A stretch of 64,000 bases of DNA from Manihot esculenta. Lineage: Eukaryota; Streptophyta; Magnoliopsida; Malpighiales; Euphorbiaceae. The translations under genes and the position numbers were made by a program. The DNA lies in NCBI RefSeq assembly GCF_001659605.2, contig NC_035176.2:20709890-20773889 (forward strand), written 5' to 3'. Under the pieces are notes generated by a model. It worked only from the letters and a program-made list of their open reading frames with translations. It was not told the DNA's origin and did not search any database. Positions 32,556 to 43,275 of the stretch are shown in pieces. How positions within the stretch are numbered: the stretch's first letter is position 1; the number at the start of each line of letters is the position of its first letter.

Positions 32556-33576
32556 ACTATAGTGTGGAAACTCTCCTTTTCTGCTGGAAGAATTAAGGAA
32601 GAATACCTGGGATGAAGTCTCATACTATATCTCCTTGCCTTCTTCTGATCAGTATCATAGGCTTGACCCACGTACTGAAGCAAATCCAGGAACTTATCTG
32701 TGAATTCATCAACACTCATCTCATCTGTTTGTCTCAACTATTCGAATTCTATGACTTTCATCTCCCTGGAGCTATCAGGAAAAGCCTACCCTGCAAACTC
32801 ATTGGCGAACTCTCCCTATGACATGTTGTCGATCCTAGGCTCCATATAGTTCTTGAACCATTCTCTGGCCTTCTTGCATTTGAGTGTAAACCCTACCATC
32901 TCAATGGCCCTACTATCATCAGCTCCCAACTCACTGGTTATCATCCTAACTGATCTGAGGTATTCAAATGAATCATCTCCCGTGTTGTATTTAGGAGCAT
33001 CCAATTTCAAGTACTCCGTCATTTGCACCTTACCGCCAGATGAGCTAGGTTTATGTCTATCAACAACAGGGGCTACTGGTTCTGGTGGTGGTGGTACTGG
33101 GTCATTTAGCTCTGGGTGTGCTGCACTTGGATGGGTAGGGGAGGGTGGATACATAGGATATGGTGGATAATAAGGAGGATAAGGTATATATGGCATGTAA
33201 GTAGGATATGGGACAAAACTAGAGTACTCCGACATACCTCCCATCGGATACTCTGGGTCCTGCAGAAAGGCTGGATAACCAAAACCTGAGGCCTGAGCGC
33301 CTCCCTGTGACTCTCCCATACCTTCCTCAAATCTGCCTATACCCATGCTGTCATCTCTAGACTGGTCACTCTCCATAGCCTCCCTCCTTTCCTCTGATCT
33401 TTCTCCTCTCGCTGTACCTCTTCTGCTCTCGTCGACAGACCTTCTAGGGTCTATTGACGTACCTTCCCTGCTAGATCTCTGAGACCTTGCCCTCGGCAAT
33501 GCAGGAGGACGAGCAGCTGTTCTCTCACTATCTGGTGGGACTCCAGCAATCGAGCTGATCGACGAGTTCCTCTCAT
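32556..33576 (-). pseudogene. Element 4 gag, truncated and mutated
   Basis: The Met at 33576 starts MRGTRRSAR, then a one-base deletion shifts the frame before PRARSQRSSREGTS (33499 on). The core is readable (YLKLDAPKYNTGDDSFEYL, LKCKKAREWFKNYMEPR, VDEFTDKFLDLLQYV). Three stops replace conserved residues: two Trp codons (after NNMS near 32816 and in the FAG-AFPD motif) and one Gln codon (before LRQTDEM). The gene stops at ESFHTIV, where element B LTR abuts it. Confidence 0.87.
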
Positions 33577-33777
33577 CTTACCTCTGGAAAACAACACATA
33601 ACATAGCACTTTAGCACATAAACATCACATATCAATAAGGCACATGCATAACTCATGGCATTAAACAGATAGGACTCAATACCCTATCCTAATGGACATG
33701 ATTTCCTATTGTGCTTGACCACTTCTAACCTCTATGAGCCCGACACTGTCTCTATAGGTCCGACCATGTGAACCTAG

Positions 33778-33790
33778 GGCTCTGATACCA
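33778..33790 (-). other. Element 4 primer-binding site (initiator tRNA-Met)
   Basis: Minus-strand TGGTATCAGAGCC, a perfect 13-base match to the complement of the initiator tRNA-Met 3' end, three bases inside the LTR. Confidence 0.9.
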
Positions 33791-33793
33791 ATC

Positions 33794-36041
33794 TGTAACG
33801 ACCCTAAAATGGACCGTCACCGGCGCTAGGATTCAGGTCGGCTTAAGGCCGCCAGAACCCATAGCAAGCCTGCTATACTCTCTGTGTACCTATAAAACTC
33901 ATACATGATCATACAGTTTCTATAAAAATAAAACCTCTGTTCTAAACCAAGGCTTAACCTGTGCATGCACTGTCTCTATACTCTGTACTCTGTACTCTGT
34001 ACTCTGTACTCTGTACCCCTAACTAGAGCTTGCTCTAGATGGGTTAACTCATACCTGTTAAGCCTGGTTTTTCACATACAGTAAAACATATATACATATA
34101 CAGATCATGTACATAATAAAAGAGTTACAACACAAGCATTACTAAGTCAAGCACACTTCTAACTTTATACACAACTAGTACATCTCAATATTACATGTCC
34201 ACTCTCAGCTATTACAAATCTCTTTACTCTTTCTGTACTCTGTGGATCTCCTCTGTATACTGTACACTGAACCTGCAAAACTGGGGTTAAGGGAGTGGGA
34301 TGAGCTCTATAGCCCAGTGAGTAGAACAATAAAACATCTCATTAAAATATGATCTCATGGAATGCACCATATCACAGACAATCCACATCAAGGGTAAACC
34401 TGTCACCACATAGTCCCAGTAACTCTGCCGTGCCAGGGCATAGAATCGAGCACCTGGTCTTCCTGTCATATATGTATATGTATATATAACACCTATGTAC
34501 TTACCATTGCCAGGGCGTAGTCAAAGGCTCCTGGACTTTACTATATACCTGCCAGGGCGTAGTCAAAGGCTCCTGGACTTCTCTATACCTGCCAGGGCGT
34601 AGTCAAAGGCTCCTGGACTTCTCTCAGAGACTATTGGATCATTCAGCATTCACCCACATCAACAAATAACTATGCAATGCAACATATTCGTGGATTCTAA
34701 TGTAATCAACCTACTGGATAACCATGATGCATGATAAATGCTAAAAACATTTCATTTTTCAATGAAAAGAGTTAAGTTTAGTTCCACTCTCCTCTGGCTA
34801 TCTGGACTGACTCTGCAGGCTCTGAAAACTCTGGAGCAGTACTCACTACTGCTCTCTCTGGTTCCTCTGGTCTGTGTAAGCACAGATAAACTCAAATGAG
34901 GGACCAAACTAGCTTATGAACAACTCTATGAAACTCCCCAAGAATCCCCTTAAACTCACTCTAACATCCATGCAAAGCATGCAAAGAAAAGCTGGACAGG
35001 ACACTTTCGGCGGCAGGTTCGGTGGCCGAAAGTCCTTTCCAGAGACGAAACTCAAGCACCTTCGGTGGCCGAAACTCTACTTTCGGCAGCCGAACCCTTT
35101 CGGGGGCAAGTTTCAGAGGCTGAAAGGCACTCCAGAGATGAAAGTCTCTAACCTTCGGCGGCCGAACTCCCCTCCAGAGCCGAAAGTCCAAAAGCTTAGG
35201 GGCAAGCTTGGGCAGCCGAAGCCACCTCCTCATGGGTTCGGCGGTCGAATGTACCTTCGGCGGCCGAACCTGAGTTCATCCGCAAGGCAAAAACTTGCTC
35301 TGCCTCTCGCCAAAAGCACAAAAACTCTCTCAATCTCAAACACCTCACTTCCTCAACTTGCATATACCCAAGTATATGCTCAAAGGGGTCAAAACCTACC
35401 TAACAACCCCAAACACACAAAAAAAATAACACAAATACAAGGTGTTCTCACAAAATCATCAAAACATCCAAAATAACCCTATTCATGCAACTCTCCCCCA
35501 AAACCTCATAAAACCTTCAGAAAACATAAAACATGCTCAGGATCTTCACTTACCTCTTGAAACCAAGAAGCTGAACGATCCTAACGTGGAGTTTTGGAGC
35601 AACTCTCCTTCAAACTCTCCAAACTTCACAACTTTGAGTTTTTAGCTTAAAACCTTCAAAATAACATAAAAACTAATCAAACCTTTGCAAGATTTGATGA
35701 AAATATGTAAAATACTCAAGAAGGACAGAGTCTCACCTCAGAAATCGAAAGGAATCGGCGTGCCTTATCCTTTCAACCGACTGAGGGCCTTTTATAGGTG
35801 GCTGGCCAGACCACCTTCGGCGGCCACACGTGAAACCGAAAGCCATGCATGTTCGGCGGCCGAACCTGGCTTTTCTGCCTTGGTTCATTTCACTCAAAAA
35901 CTCATTTCCGTATGCTTTAAAACTATGAAACATACCAAAACCTTTGAGAAAAACATAAATCTATCCCGTCTAAAGACTTTCGGCAACCGGAACTCCATCG
36001 GAAAGTAGAATTCCGATGCTGGACTCTAGCCGGGTATTACA
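33794..36041 (-). repeat. Element 4 5' LTR (2248 bp)
   Basis: TGTAACGACCC..GGGTATTACA. Minus-strand TATA at 35790-35796 in CCACCTATAAAAGGCC, three copies of the CCAGG..CCTGG repeat (34509-34622), TTCGGCGGCCGAA palindromes (35004-35270, 35815-35865), ACTCTGT heptamers (33985-34017). Confidence 0.92.
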
Positions 36042-36046
36042 GAGCA

Positions 36047-36814
36047 TTTCCATTCTCACTTGATGATTATGCCAAAGATTGATTATTTTACTTACCACCT
36101 GGATCAATCACTTCTTGGGATGGTATGGTAAGAGCTTTTCTGAATAAATATTTCCCAACTTCTAAAGCCATAAGCATAAGAAGAGAGTTAAGTGGCATTA
36201 AGCAAAAAGAAATTGAAGATTTGTATGATTATTGGGAAAGATTTAAGAGATTGTGTACAAGCTGTCTTCAACATGAAATTTCAGATAAATCACTCATAGA
36301 ATTCTTCTATGGAGGTTTGTTACCATCCGAAAGGAAATTCATTGATGTAGCATGTGGAGGTTCAATTGAAGATAGCACACCTCAAGCAATTAGAGAGTTG
36401 ATTTCAAGACTTGTAGCAGCATCTAGACAATATGGAGATGAAAAGCAGCTGCAAAGAGGAGTCAATGAGGTAAGTACATCTGTTCTCACTGCTCAAATTT
36501 CTGAACTAACATCTGCTGTGAAAATTCTTGTCATAGGTCAAGCTCAACAAGCTCAAACACTTTAGCAATTTAGACCATGTGGGATATGTGCACATATAGG
36601 ACACCCAACTGATCAATGTCCTACACTTCATAAGGATGACAAGCAAGTAAATGCAATTGGAGGATTCAATAGCCAGCCAAGACATGATCCCTACTCTAAC
36701 ACCTACAATCCAGGTTGGAAGGACCATCCGAACTTCAGCTATGTAAGGGCTAACAACTACTAGAATTATCAAAGAAATCCAGTACCTCCAAGTTCCAATA
36801 TACACCTTGAGGAG
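36047..36814 (+). pseudogene. Element 3 gag, second part
   Basis: Continues the frame broken at 23747 ([11 protein letters not shown], then TGA at 36080-36082 in place of Trp, then [12 protein letters not shown]). The long open stretch 36125-36565 includes [13 protein letters not shown] and FFYGGLLPSER. A TAG at 36563-36565 precedes a zinc knuckle CGICAHIGHPTDQC and another stop lies near 36762. The frame joins the protease part at 36815. Confidence 0.88.
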
Positions 36815-37897
36815 ATGATGAAGACATTGGCAAATTCTGTACAAAGTCTCCAACAGCAGATGGGTCAAGTAGCCACCTCAGTAAGCAAGCTAGAATCCCA
36901 AGGTAAGTTACATTCTCAAACCGAAGCTAATCCCAAGCAAAATGAAAGTGCTATCACGTTAAGAAGTGGGAAAGAGCTTCAAGATGTCAAGGCTGATGAT
37001 GGAAGTTCACAAGTGCAAAGACAAGCTGCTGAAGAAAAACATCCAGAACACTGTTTGTCCAAACAGACTGTAAAAATAGCACCAGTACACCAGCAGAATA
37101 CAAATCACCAAGTAAGTTTCAAGATTCCACCTCCCTTCCCAAAAAGGTTTGAAAAATCACAAAAAGAAAAAGAAGAAAAAGAGATGCTTGAAACCTTCAG
37201 GAAAGTAGAGATCAACATACCCTTGCTAGATGCTGTGAAACAAATTCCTAGGTATGCAAAATTTCTGAAAGAACTATGCACTAATCGAAGAAAGCTTGCT
37301 GAGAAAGAAAAGGTACGTGTAGGTGAAGTTGTGACAGCTGTCATAAAGAGAGAACTCCTAGCCAAGTGCAAAGATAAAGGGATGTTTTCTGTCTCTTACA
37401 AAATAGGCAATGTGGGCATCCAAAAGGCCATATGTGACTTAGGTGCATCAATTAATGTTATGCCTCTTTCTATTTATAAATCTTTGAATGCAGATGCACT
37501 GAAAGACACTAGAGTAGTCATTCAATTGGCTGACAGATCTGTAGTATATCCAAGAGGAGTTCTAGAAGATATTCTAGTGCAAGTAGATCAACTTGTCTTT
37601 CCAGCAGATTTCTATGTGATTGATATGAAGGAAGACAATAGCAAGACTACTTCAGACATCCTACTTGGACGACCTTTCTTAAGCATAGCCAGAACTAAGA
37701 TAGATATGCATGATGGCACATTGACCATGGAATTTGAAGGGGAAGTAATAAAATTTAATGTTTATGATACTATGAAATATCCCCATGACATGTCCCCTGT
37801 TTATGGTTTAGATATCATTGATTGTTTGAGCCAAGAATTTTTTGATATGAATCAAGATGATATGCTAAACAATGACTTTTACAGGGAGGCTAGCTAG
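36815..37897 (+). CDS. Element 3 protease region (360 aa, open)
   Basis: Open for 360 residues: coiled Gln-rich start, one CLSKQT repeat unit, [32 protein letters not shown], protease active site [14 protein letters not shown] and ILLGRPFLS, ending after [17 protein letters not shown]. It aligns end to end with residues about 480-860 of the element 2 polyprotein. The stop at 37895-37897 (TAG) follows, then a linker with further stops before RT. Confidence 0.85.
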   Translation: MMKTLANSVQSLQQQMGQVATSVSKLESQGKLHSQTEANPKQNESAITLRSGKELQDVKADDGSSQVQRQAAEEKHPEHCLSKQTVKIAPVHQQNTNHQVSFKIPPPFPKRFEKSQKEKEEKEMLETFRKVEINIPLLDAVKQIPRYAKFLKELCTNRRKLAEKEKVRVGEVVTAVIKRELLAKCKDKGMFSVSYKIGNVGIQKAICDLGASINVMPLSIYKSLNADALKDTRVVIQLADRSVVYPRGVLEDILVQVDQLVFPADFYVIDMKEDNSKTTSDILLGRPFLSIARTKIDMHDGTLTMEFEGEVIKFNVYDTMKYPHDMSPVYGLDIIDCLSQEFFDMNQDDMLNNDFYREAS

Positions 37898-38182
37898 AAA
37901 GATGAAGGAGGCCCAAAAGAGCCAAAACTGAAAGCAACAATCTGCTGCATTCAACAGGTGGACTGCGACCAAACGCAGAAAGTCAGAGGGCCATCCGCAC
38001 CTCTTCAGCTCAGATCGCAGGTCAGTTCCGCTAGACATCCAATGCAGATAGGCCATGTGCAAATGGAGCAAGCGGAATCCAGTTCAGCCAGACATCCAAT
38101 GCAGACAGACACCTGTTCGCCCAAAAAGTAGATTACAGATCAGAAAATTTCAGAACCAGATCTAAAGCCTCTTCCTGGCCAC

Positions 38183-38920
38183 TTGAAATATGTGTACCTT
38201 GGAGCTGAAAGGACACTTCCAGTGATAGTGTCAAATCAATTAAGCCAACATGAAGAAGAAAGCCTCCTAAAAGTACTGAATAAACACAAGGGAGCCATAG
38301 GATGGACCATAGATGACATCAAAGGCATCTCTCCCACCACATGCATGCATAGAATACACATGGAGGAGGAATGCAAGCCTGTCCGAGATGCTCAAAGAAG
38401 ACTGAATCCTCCTATGATGGAAGTAGTGAGAAAGGAGATAGTCAAGCTTCTGGATACAGGAATCATCTACCCAATCTCTGATAGCAAATGGGTAAGTCCT
38501 GTGCATGTAGTCCCAAAGAAAACTGGGATCACCATTGTACCAAACGCTGAAGGAGAACATGTTCCAACTAGAGTTCAGAATGGGTGGACAGTATGCATGG
38601 ACTATATGAAGCTAAATGCAGCAAGAAGGAAATATCACTTCACCTTACCTTTCATTGATAGGATGCTAGAAAGGCTTGCAGGTAAGTCCCACTATTGTTG
38701 TCTAGATGGTTTTTCAGGATTTTATCAAATTCCAGTGGCTCCAGAAGACCAAGAGAAGACCACCCTAACTTGTCCTTTTGGTACCTTTGCATTTAGAATA
38801 ATGCCATTTGGGCTATGCAATGCTCCTGCCACCTTCCAACGCTGTGTGATGAGCATATTTTCAAATTATGTGGCGAAAATCATTGAAGTTTTCATGGATG
38901 ACTTCACGGTGTACGGTAAC
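38183..38920 (+). pseudogene. Element 3 reverse transcriptase, first part
   Basis: Frame from MKYVYLGAERTLPVIVSN through the pre-RT linker ([19 protein letters not shown]), which here is in frame with RT, unlike in element 2. RT blocks run to [10 protein letters not shown] at 38920. Element 7 was inserted directly after this catalytic box. RT resumes at 45003 with the duplicated gtaac. Confidence 0.9.
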
Positions 38921-40611
38921 TGATATAGCATATTTTAGTCCACTTTATCATTATGTCTTGATGTTTATTTGCATCTTTTCTGCCTAATTTTGTGGTTTTA
39001 ATCATGTTTTGCAGATAATAGGTGTAAAGAGACAATCTGGAGAAAATGCTCTTAAAACTGCCAAAAAGTGCCAAATATGGAAAGTGCCAAATAAGGAAAG
39101 TTTTCAGATAAGGAAAGTGTCAAATAAGGAAAGTTTTCAAATAAGGAAACTGCAGAAGAAAAAACAAATAAGGAAAGCGCAGTCAGCAAATTATTTGAAA
39201 TTCAAATTGCAGATCTTTCTTTCCTTGTTTAAAGATGTGCAGACACCTCAGCAGTCAGATCTTCCTATTTAGGCAGCAAGATTTCAAGAAGACGCACTTG
39301 CCTCTCTTACATTAAGTATTTAAGATTTGAAATTCAAACGAAGGCTCCACCTAAAAAGGAAAGTCTGAACAACATATCTTTCCCTCTGCACAGCCCATCC
39401 GCGCGCTTCCTTCCTTCTGAAGAGCCAATCCGCGCGCCTCCTGCCTTCTCAAGACCTTGCAACGCGATTCTTTCCCTTTTAGACACAACTTGGGCAGCAA
39501 ATAAGGACCTAGGGCAACACTTTCAACTATAAAAAGACACATAAGGAGCCTCCCCATGCTTTTTCTACTCTCCCTTAGACACACCTACGGGATTGCAAGT
39601 GGCACCATCTCTTCTTCTTCCTTTCTTTATTTTTGGTTTTTGTTTCAGCCATGAGTGGCTAAAACCTTTTTTCTAGTTGAAGATTGGTTGAAACTTTGGT
39701 TGTTTTATGGATTGTGAGATCTAAACACACATTGTTTGCCTTTTGGTTATTCAATATTCATACAGTTCATGCTTGATTCTATTATTGCTTTGTTATTTTG
39801 ATCAAATTGGCCACTTGATTATTGATTGCAAGGTAATATATTATTAGTTTGGATAATTTTAAGTCCATAATTGCTTTGATTATTCAAACATAAGAACACT
39901 TGGTGTGAAAATTAAGGAAATTGTATGATCTAGCAACATCTCATGCGTTTGAGTAGTTAAGATTGGATCTCTCTCTCTCTTCATGCAGTTAACAATTGTT
40001 TGATGCCTAAGGCCCAAGGACGTTCCTTGGCAATTTGTTAATTAGTAATTAATTATAGGACGTTCCCTAATTGGTTTAATTATAAGGAGAGACATGGTGG
40101 TGAGAAGCGTTTCCATCTCCATAACTAATCTATTAAATCAATCAAAAGAACATAAGTTTCAATGATCAATCCCAACAACTGAAGTGGATTCAACTCTTCA
40201 ACTAGATCTTTCTCATATTTGATTTCTCTTTGTTTTTATTATTCGCTTTCTTTTATTGCTTTCAGTTAATTGAATCAATCTCAAACCCCCTTTTTACTTT
40301 ACTTGCAGTTTACTTTTATTTTGCTTTCAGTTTTTTTCGCTTTCAGTTTTTTTCGCTTTCCGTTTATTTTGCTTTCAGTTTATTTCACTTTTAGTTTATT
40401 TCGCTTTCAGTTTGTTTCGCTTTCAGTTTGTTTCGCTTTCAGTTTGTTTCGCTTTCAGTTATTTGCTTTCAGTTTATTTTCTTAGTCTTGATAAGGAAAT
40501 AGGTAAGTTATCAATTCCTTGTGGATTCAATCCTTTCACCACTATCTACAGTTGTAAAAGTGTTGATAACCGAAAATGTTATTTTTGACCGGCTTTGACA
40601 ACCGCAAGTCA
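38921..40611 (+). repeat. Element 7 5' LTR (1691 bp)
   Basis: TATA at 39528-39535, CAGCCA hairpin 39642-39665, twin GGACGTTCC sites 40014-40030 and 40063-40080. A 16-bp tandem repeat (TTTGTTTCGCTTTCAG) lies at about 40309-40483. Near the start, AATAAGGAAAGT-type repeats are present (39085-39180). Confidence 0.93.
40309..40483. repeat. 16-bp tandem repeat (CTTTCAGTTT type), about 10-11 copies
   Basis: The unit TTTGTTTCGCTTTCAG and one-base variants recur every 16 bp or so. The other LTR (44687-44870) has about two more copies, which accounts for most of the 36-bp LTR length difference. Confidence 0.88.
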
Positions 40612-40616
40612 AAAAT

Positions 40617-40631
40617 TGGCGCCGTTGCCGG
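40617..40631 (+). other. Element 7 primer-binding site (tRNA-Asp)
   Basis: TGGCGCCGTTGCCGG, five bases after the LTR end, then ATAA where elements 2 and 8 keep GGGA or AGA. Confidence 0.9.
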
Positions 40632-40863
40632 ATAATTGATTTAATTTATTTGTTTTTCTTTCAGGACCAAATCAGGAACAAAGCACCACCGAATCTGCCT
40701 CTGAAGAAGCCACCATCACAGATCCCATCTCTGAAGCCTCTCCATCGCACCATCAAGCTGCATATCCCACCTCTGAAACATCTCCATCGCACATCTCACC
40801 TTCTCTTCACATTCGAATTGCCCATCCTTTCACCAAAGCAAGACACCATCGCCGATCTGAATC

Positions 40864-41928
40864 ATGGATGAGGTAATTACATTTGTTCTCTATTCTCAAC
40901 TTTCTGAACTCACATCTGTTATGAAAGATTTTGCCATAGGACTAGCTCAACAGGCTCAAGCATCCCAGCCACCTAGGCCATGTGGGATTTGCGCATATGT
41001 AGGACATCCAACTGATCAATGTCTTACACTTTATGAGTATGACCAACCAGTGCATGCATTTGGAGGATTCAATAGTCAGCCTAGATATACATTTGGAGGA
41101 TTCTATGAACAGCTAAGACATGATCCCTACCATGACACATACAATCTAGGTTGGGGAGACTATCCAGACTTCAGTTATGCAGGGGCTAACGACTACCAGG
41201 ACTATCAAGGATATCAAGCCCAAGAAGCACCTCCAAGTTCCAATATGCACTTTGAAGAAATGGTAGAGACATTGGCAATTTATGTGCAAAGTCTCCAACA
41301 ACAGATGGGACAAATGGCCACCTCATTAAACGCAATCATGTTAAGAAGAGAGGAAGAGCTTCAAGATGTAAAGGATGATGGTGAAAGCTCGCAAGTACAA
41401 GAACAAGCTGCTGAAGAAACACAACAAGAATACTGTTTGTCCAAACAAACTAGTCAAATAGAACTTGTTGATAGTTTAGATATCATTGATTGTTTGAGCA
41501 AAGATGTTTTTGATATAAATCAAGATGATATACTAAACAATGATCTATATAGGGAAGAGAGCCAGAAAAAGCCAGAACTGAAAGAAACCGACTGTTGCAT
41601 CCAACAGGTGGACTGCAGCCATGCGCAAAATGAAGAAAGCTCAATCGCACCTCTTCAGATGAGTTCGCAGAAAGGCCTTGCGCAGGACAGTCCTGCAACA
41701 CTTCCAGTTGCACCTCTTCAGCTTCCATTGCATGAAACTCCTTCTAGCCTTCCATTGCAGACCAATCATGCGCAGAAGGAGCAAACTGAAACCAATTCAA
41801 CCATAGATCCAACGCAAACAACCCATGCTCATAAGGAACGAATGGTATTCCAAGCACCTAAACCAAAGGACCATGCAGATCAATGCCTACCCAAACCTCC
41901 GGATAAGGTAGAGTTTGTTTTGCCTTAA
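40864..41928 (+). CDS. Element 7 Gag-derived protein (354 aa)
   Basis: The normal Gag start is lost (CAGGACC replaces CATGACC near 40663) and the capsid core is deleted. Open from the Met at 40864: [15 protein letters not shown], a zinc knuckle [14 protein letters not shown] (residues 40-53), a duplicated FGGF patch, MATSLNAIMLRREEELQDV, one CLSKQT unit, then a jump over the whole protease to DIIDCLSKDVFDINQDD. The last 150 residues are a linker rich in Gln, Pro and His. It lies between two deletions that keep the frame, so the short protein may still be made. A nucleic-acid-binding role is inferred from the knuckle. Confidence 0.75.
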   Translation: MDEVITFVLYSQLSELTSVMKDFAIGLAQQAQASQPPRPCGICAYVGHPTDQCLTLYEYDQPVHAFGGFNSQPRYTFGGFYEQLRHDPYHDTYNLGWGDYPDFSYAGANDYQDYQGYQAQEAPPSSNMHFEEMVETLAIYVQSLQQQMGQMATSLNAIMLRREEELQDVKDDGESSQVQEQAAEETQQEYCLSKQTSQIELVDSLDIIDCLSKDVFDINQDDILNNDLYREESQKKPELKETDCCIQQVDCSHAQNEESSIAPLQMSSQKGLAQDSPATLPVAPLQLPLHETPSSLPLQTNHAQKEQTETNSTIDPTQTTHAHKERMVFQAPKPKDHADQCLPKPPDKVEFVLP

Positions 41929-41943
41929 TTCAGTACTAAATTG

Positions 41944-42162
41944 CAGCTAGCTATGGAGAAATATGAATTGAAGTTGGAAATGCTCAAAAATGCAAACATA
42001 AGGGCTAGAGGCACACCTCATCTGAAGGAGGAGAGGCTAATCATGTTACTTCATGAGTACATGGAAAAAATAGGATGGGTAATGACCAAATCAAAAGGAG
42101 TGCTACACTTTTCACTCATGCAATTGGGACCCTTTTCCCTTCCCCAATTACTTGAGCCTTGA
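41944..42162 (+). pseudogene. Element 7 relic of the pre-RT linker
   Basis: A short frame with KYELKLEMLKNANIRARGTP and HLKEERLIMLLHEYMEK, then IGWVMTKSKGV. It lines up with the pre-RT linker of element 3 ([19 protein letters not shown]) and stops exactly where RT would begin. A near-identical relic stands at 58098-58313 in element 9. Confidence 0.68.
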
Positions 42163-42236
42163 TCAAGTGGATCGCACCATGCACACCACACCCAGGGGAG
42201 TAATCAGTTTTCTTTTGCATTTTAATATTTCCTATA

Positions 42237-43275
42237 CATTGAGGACAATGCATGATTTAGGTGTGGGGTGCATATCTCTAAATCTTTTCCTTTTAGTGCA
42301 TATCTCTAAATCTTCTCCTTCTTCTTCTTTTCCTTTCAATTTTCTACGAAATTTTTTCCTTTTTTTTCCTTTCAGAATTGCGATTTTTCTTTCAGTTTTT
42401 CCTTTCAGATTTGCAATTTTCCCTTTTGTTTCAGTTCATGCGATTTTTTTTTCTTTCAGTTTGTTTTCATTTATGCTTTCAATAACACACACAACCACAA
42501 TCTTCTTCTTTTTGTTTTGCTCTACTCAAACTGATAGACTATGTTGGATGAGCTACTCTTTCCATAACCCCATTGATGTGATGACTCTTTAAACTTATGT
42601 TGAATCAACTGCAGTGAGTTGTATTCATATTTGAGAATTACCTTTTGAATTGAATCTTTGAGCTTGCCATGGTGAAAAATGTATTGATGACACTCATTAG
42701 AGAGAATGAATTGAAAGTTGTGTGAATGGACTTAACATGACTTGTTTTAGCAATTGGTGTTGATTTGCCCAATGCATTGATTAAAGAAATTCAGCAAAGG
42801 CTTAGACTTCATGAGCACAAATTGAAAACTGTTCCAATGGTTGAAAGACTATGAACAGAGCTAGTAGCCACTTGGATAGGTGACCAACTGAGTAACTGGG
42901 GGTGGGTATCACCAATATGTACCTTCACGTCAAAAGCTTGGTGACTTTTTCAAGCAAAACTTAAGTGCAAAAGGCTGAATATAGTACTTCAAGGTAAGGG
43001 CAAATCACTCTGAAAGCTTGAAAAAGTCTTAATTGAATAAGAACATGTGCATGTGTAATCTCTCTCTTGAGGAAAATAAATCCTAGCCATGGTAAGTAAA
43101 GGGAAACAAGGAAAGAAGGTGAGTAATCTTCATGCTTATATTCTTCACTGCAATAATTCAAAATAGGTGTCTTGAGTAAGAGCTTAAGTGGAAATAAGGA
43201 TCAAGCAACAAAGAAAGCTTGTTTGACTAAGTTTATTTGCTTGAGGACAAGCAAAAGGCTAGGTGTGGGGATATT
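42237..43275 (+). promoter_or_regulatory. Element 7 3' non-coding region with two hairpin-PPT modules
   Basis: Internal module: CATTG-AGGA-CAATG (42237-42250) then TTAGGTGTGGGGTGC. Terminal module: TTTGCTTG-AGGA-CAAGCAAA (43236-43255) then TAGGTGTGGGGATATT against the LTR. Between them is the block shared with other Athila elements, with no open frame. Confidence 0.82.

Larger units (their letters stand above)
23748..36041 (-). mobile_element. Element 4: Tekay element (minus) broken by plus-strand elements A and B
   Basis: Outer ends TGTAACGACC..GGTATTACA are flanked by aagca (23743-23747) and gagca (36042-36046), a 5-bp duplication with one change. Only 304 bp of its left (3') LTR, part of gag, the primer site and the full right (5') LTR remain. 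Protease, RT, integrase, PPT and most of the 3' LTR are gone, replaced by plus-strand Tekay sequence from 24052 to 32555. Confidence 0.85.

Noticed and set aside
34916..35476. 186-residue plus-strand frame in the element 4 LTR
   Set aside because: Lies in a minus-strand LTR and reads the TTCGGC palindrome words. Similar frames in other LTR copies differ in length and frame.
23748..36041. Possibility that 23748-36041 is one palindromic element or an inversion
   Set aside because: The outer TSD, the separate LTR subfamilies of A, B and 4, and the near-identity of only the B LTR pair fit nested insertion followed by deletion better than a simple inversion.
40270..40485. Phe/Ser-rich frame in the element 7 LTR (also 44643-44979)
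   Set aside because: Translation of the 16-bp CTTTCAG tandem repeat.
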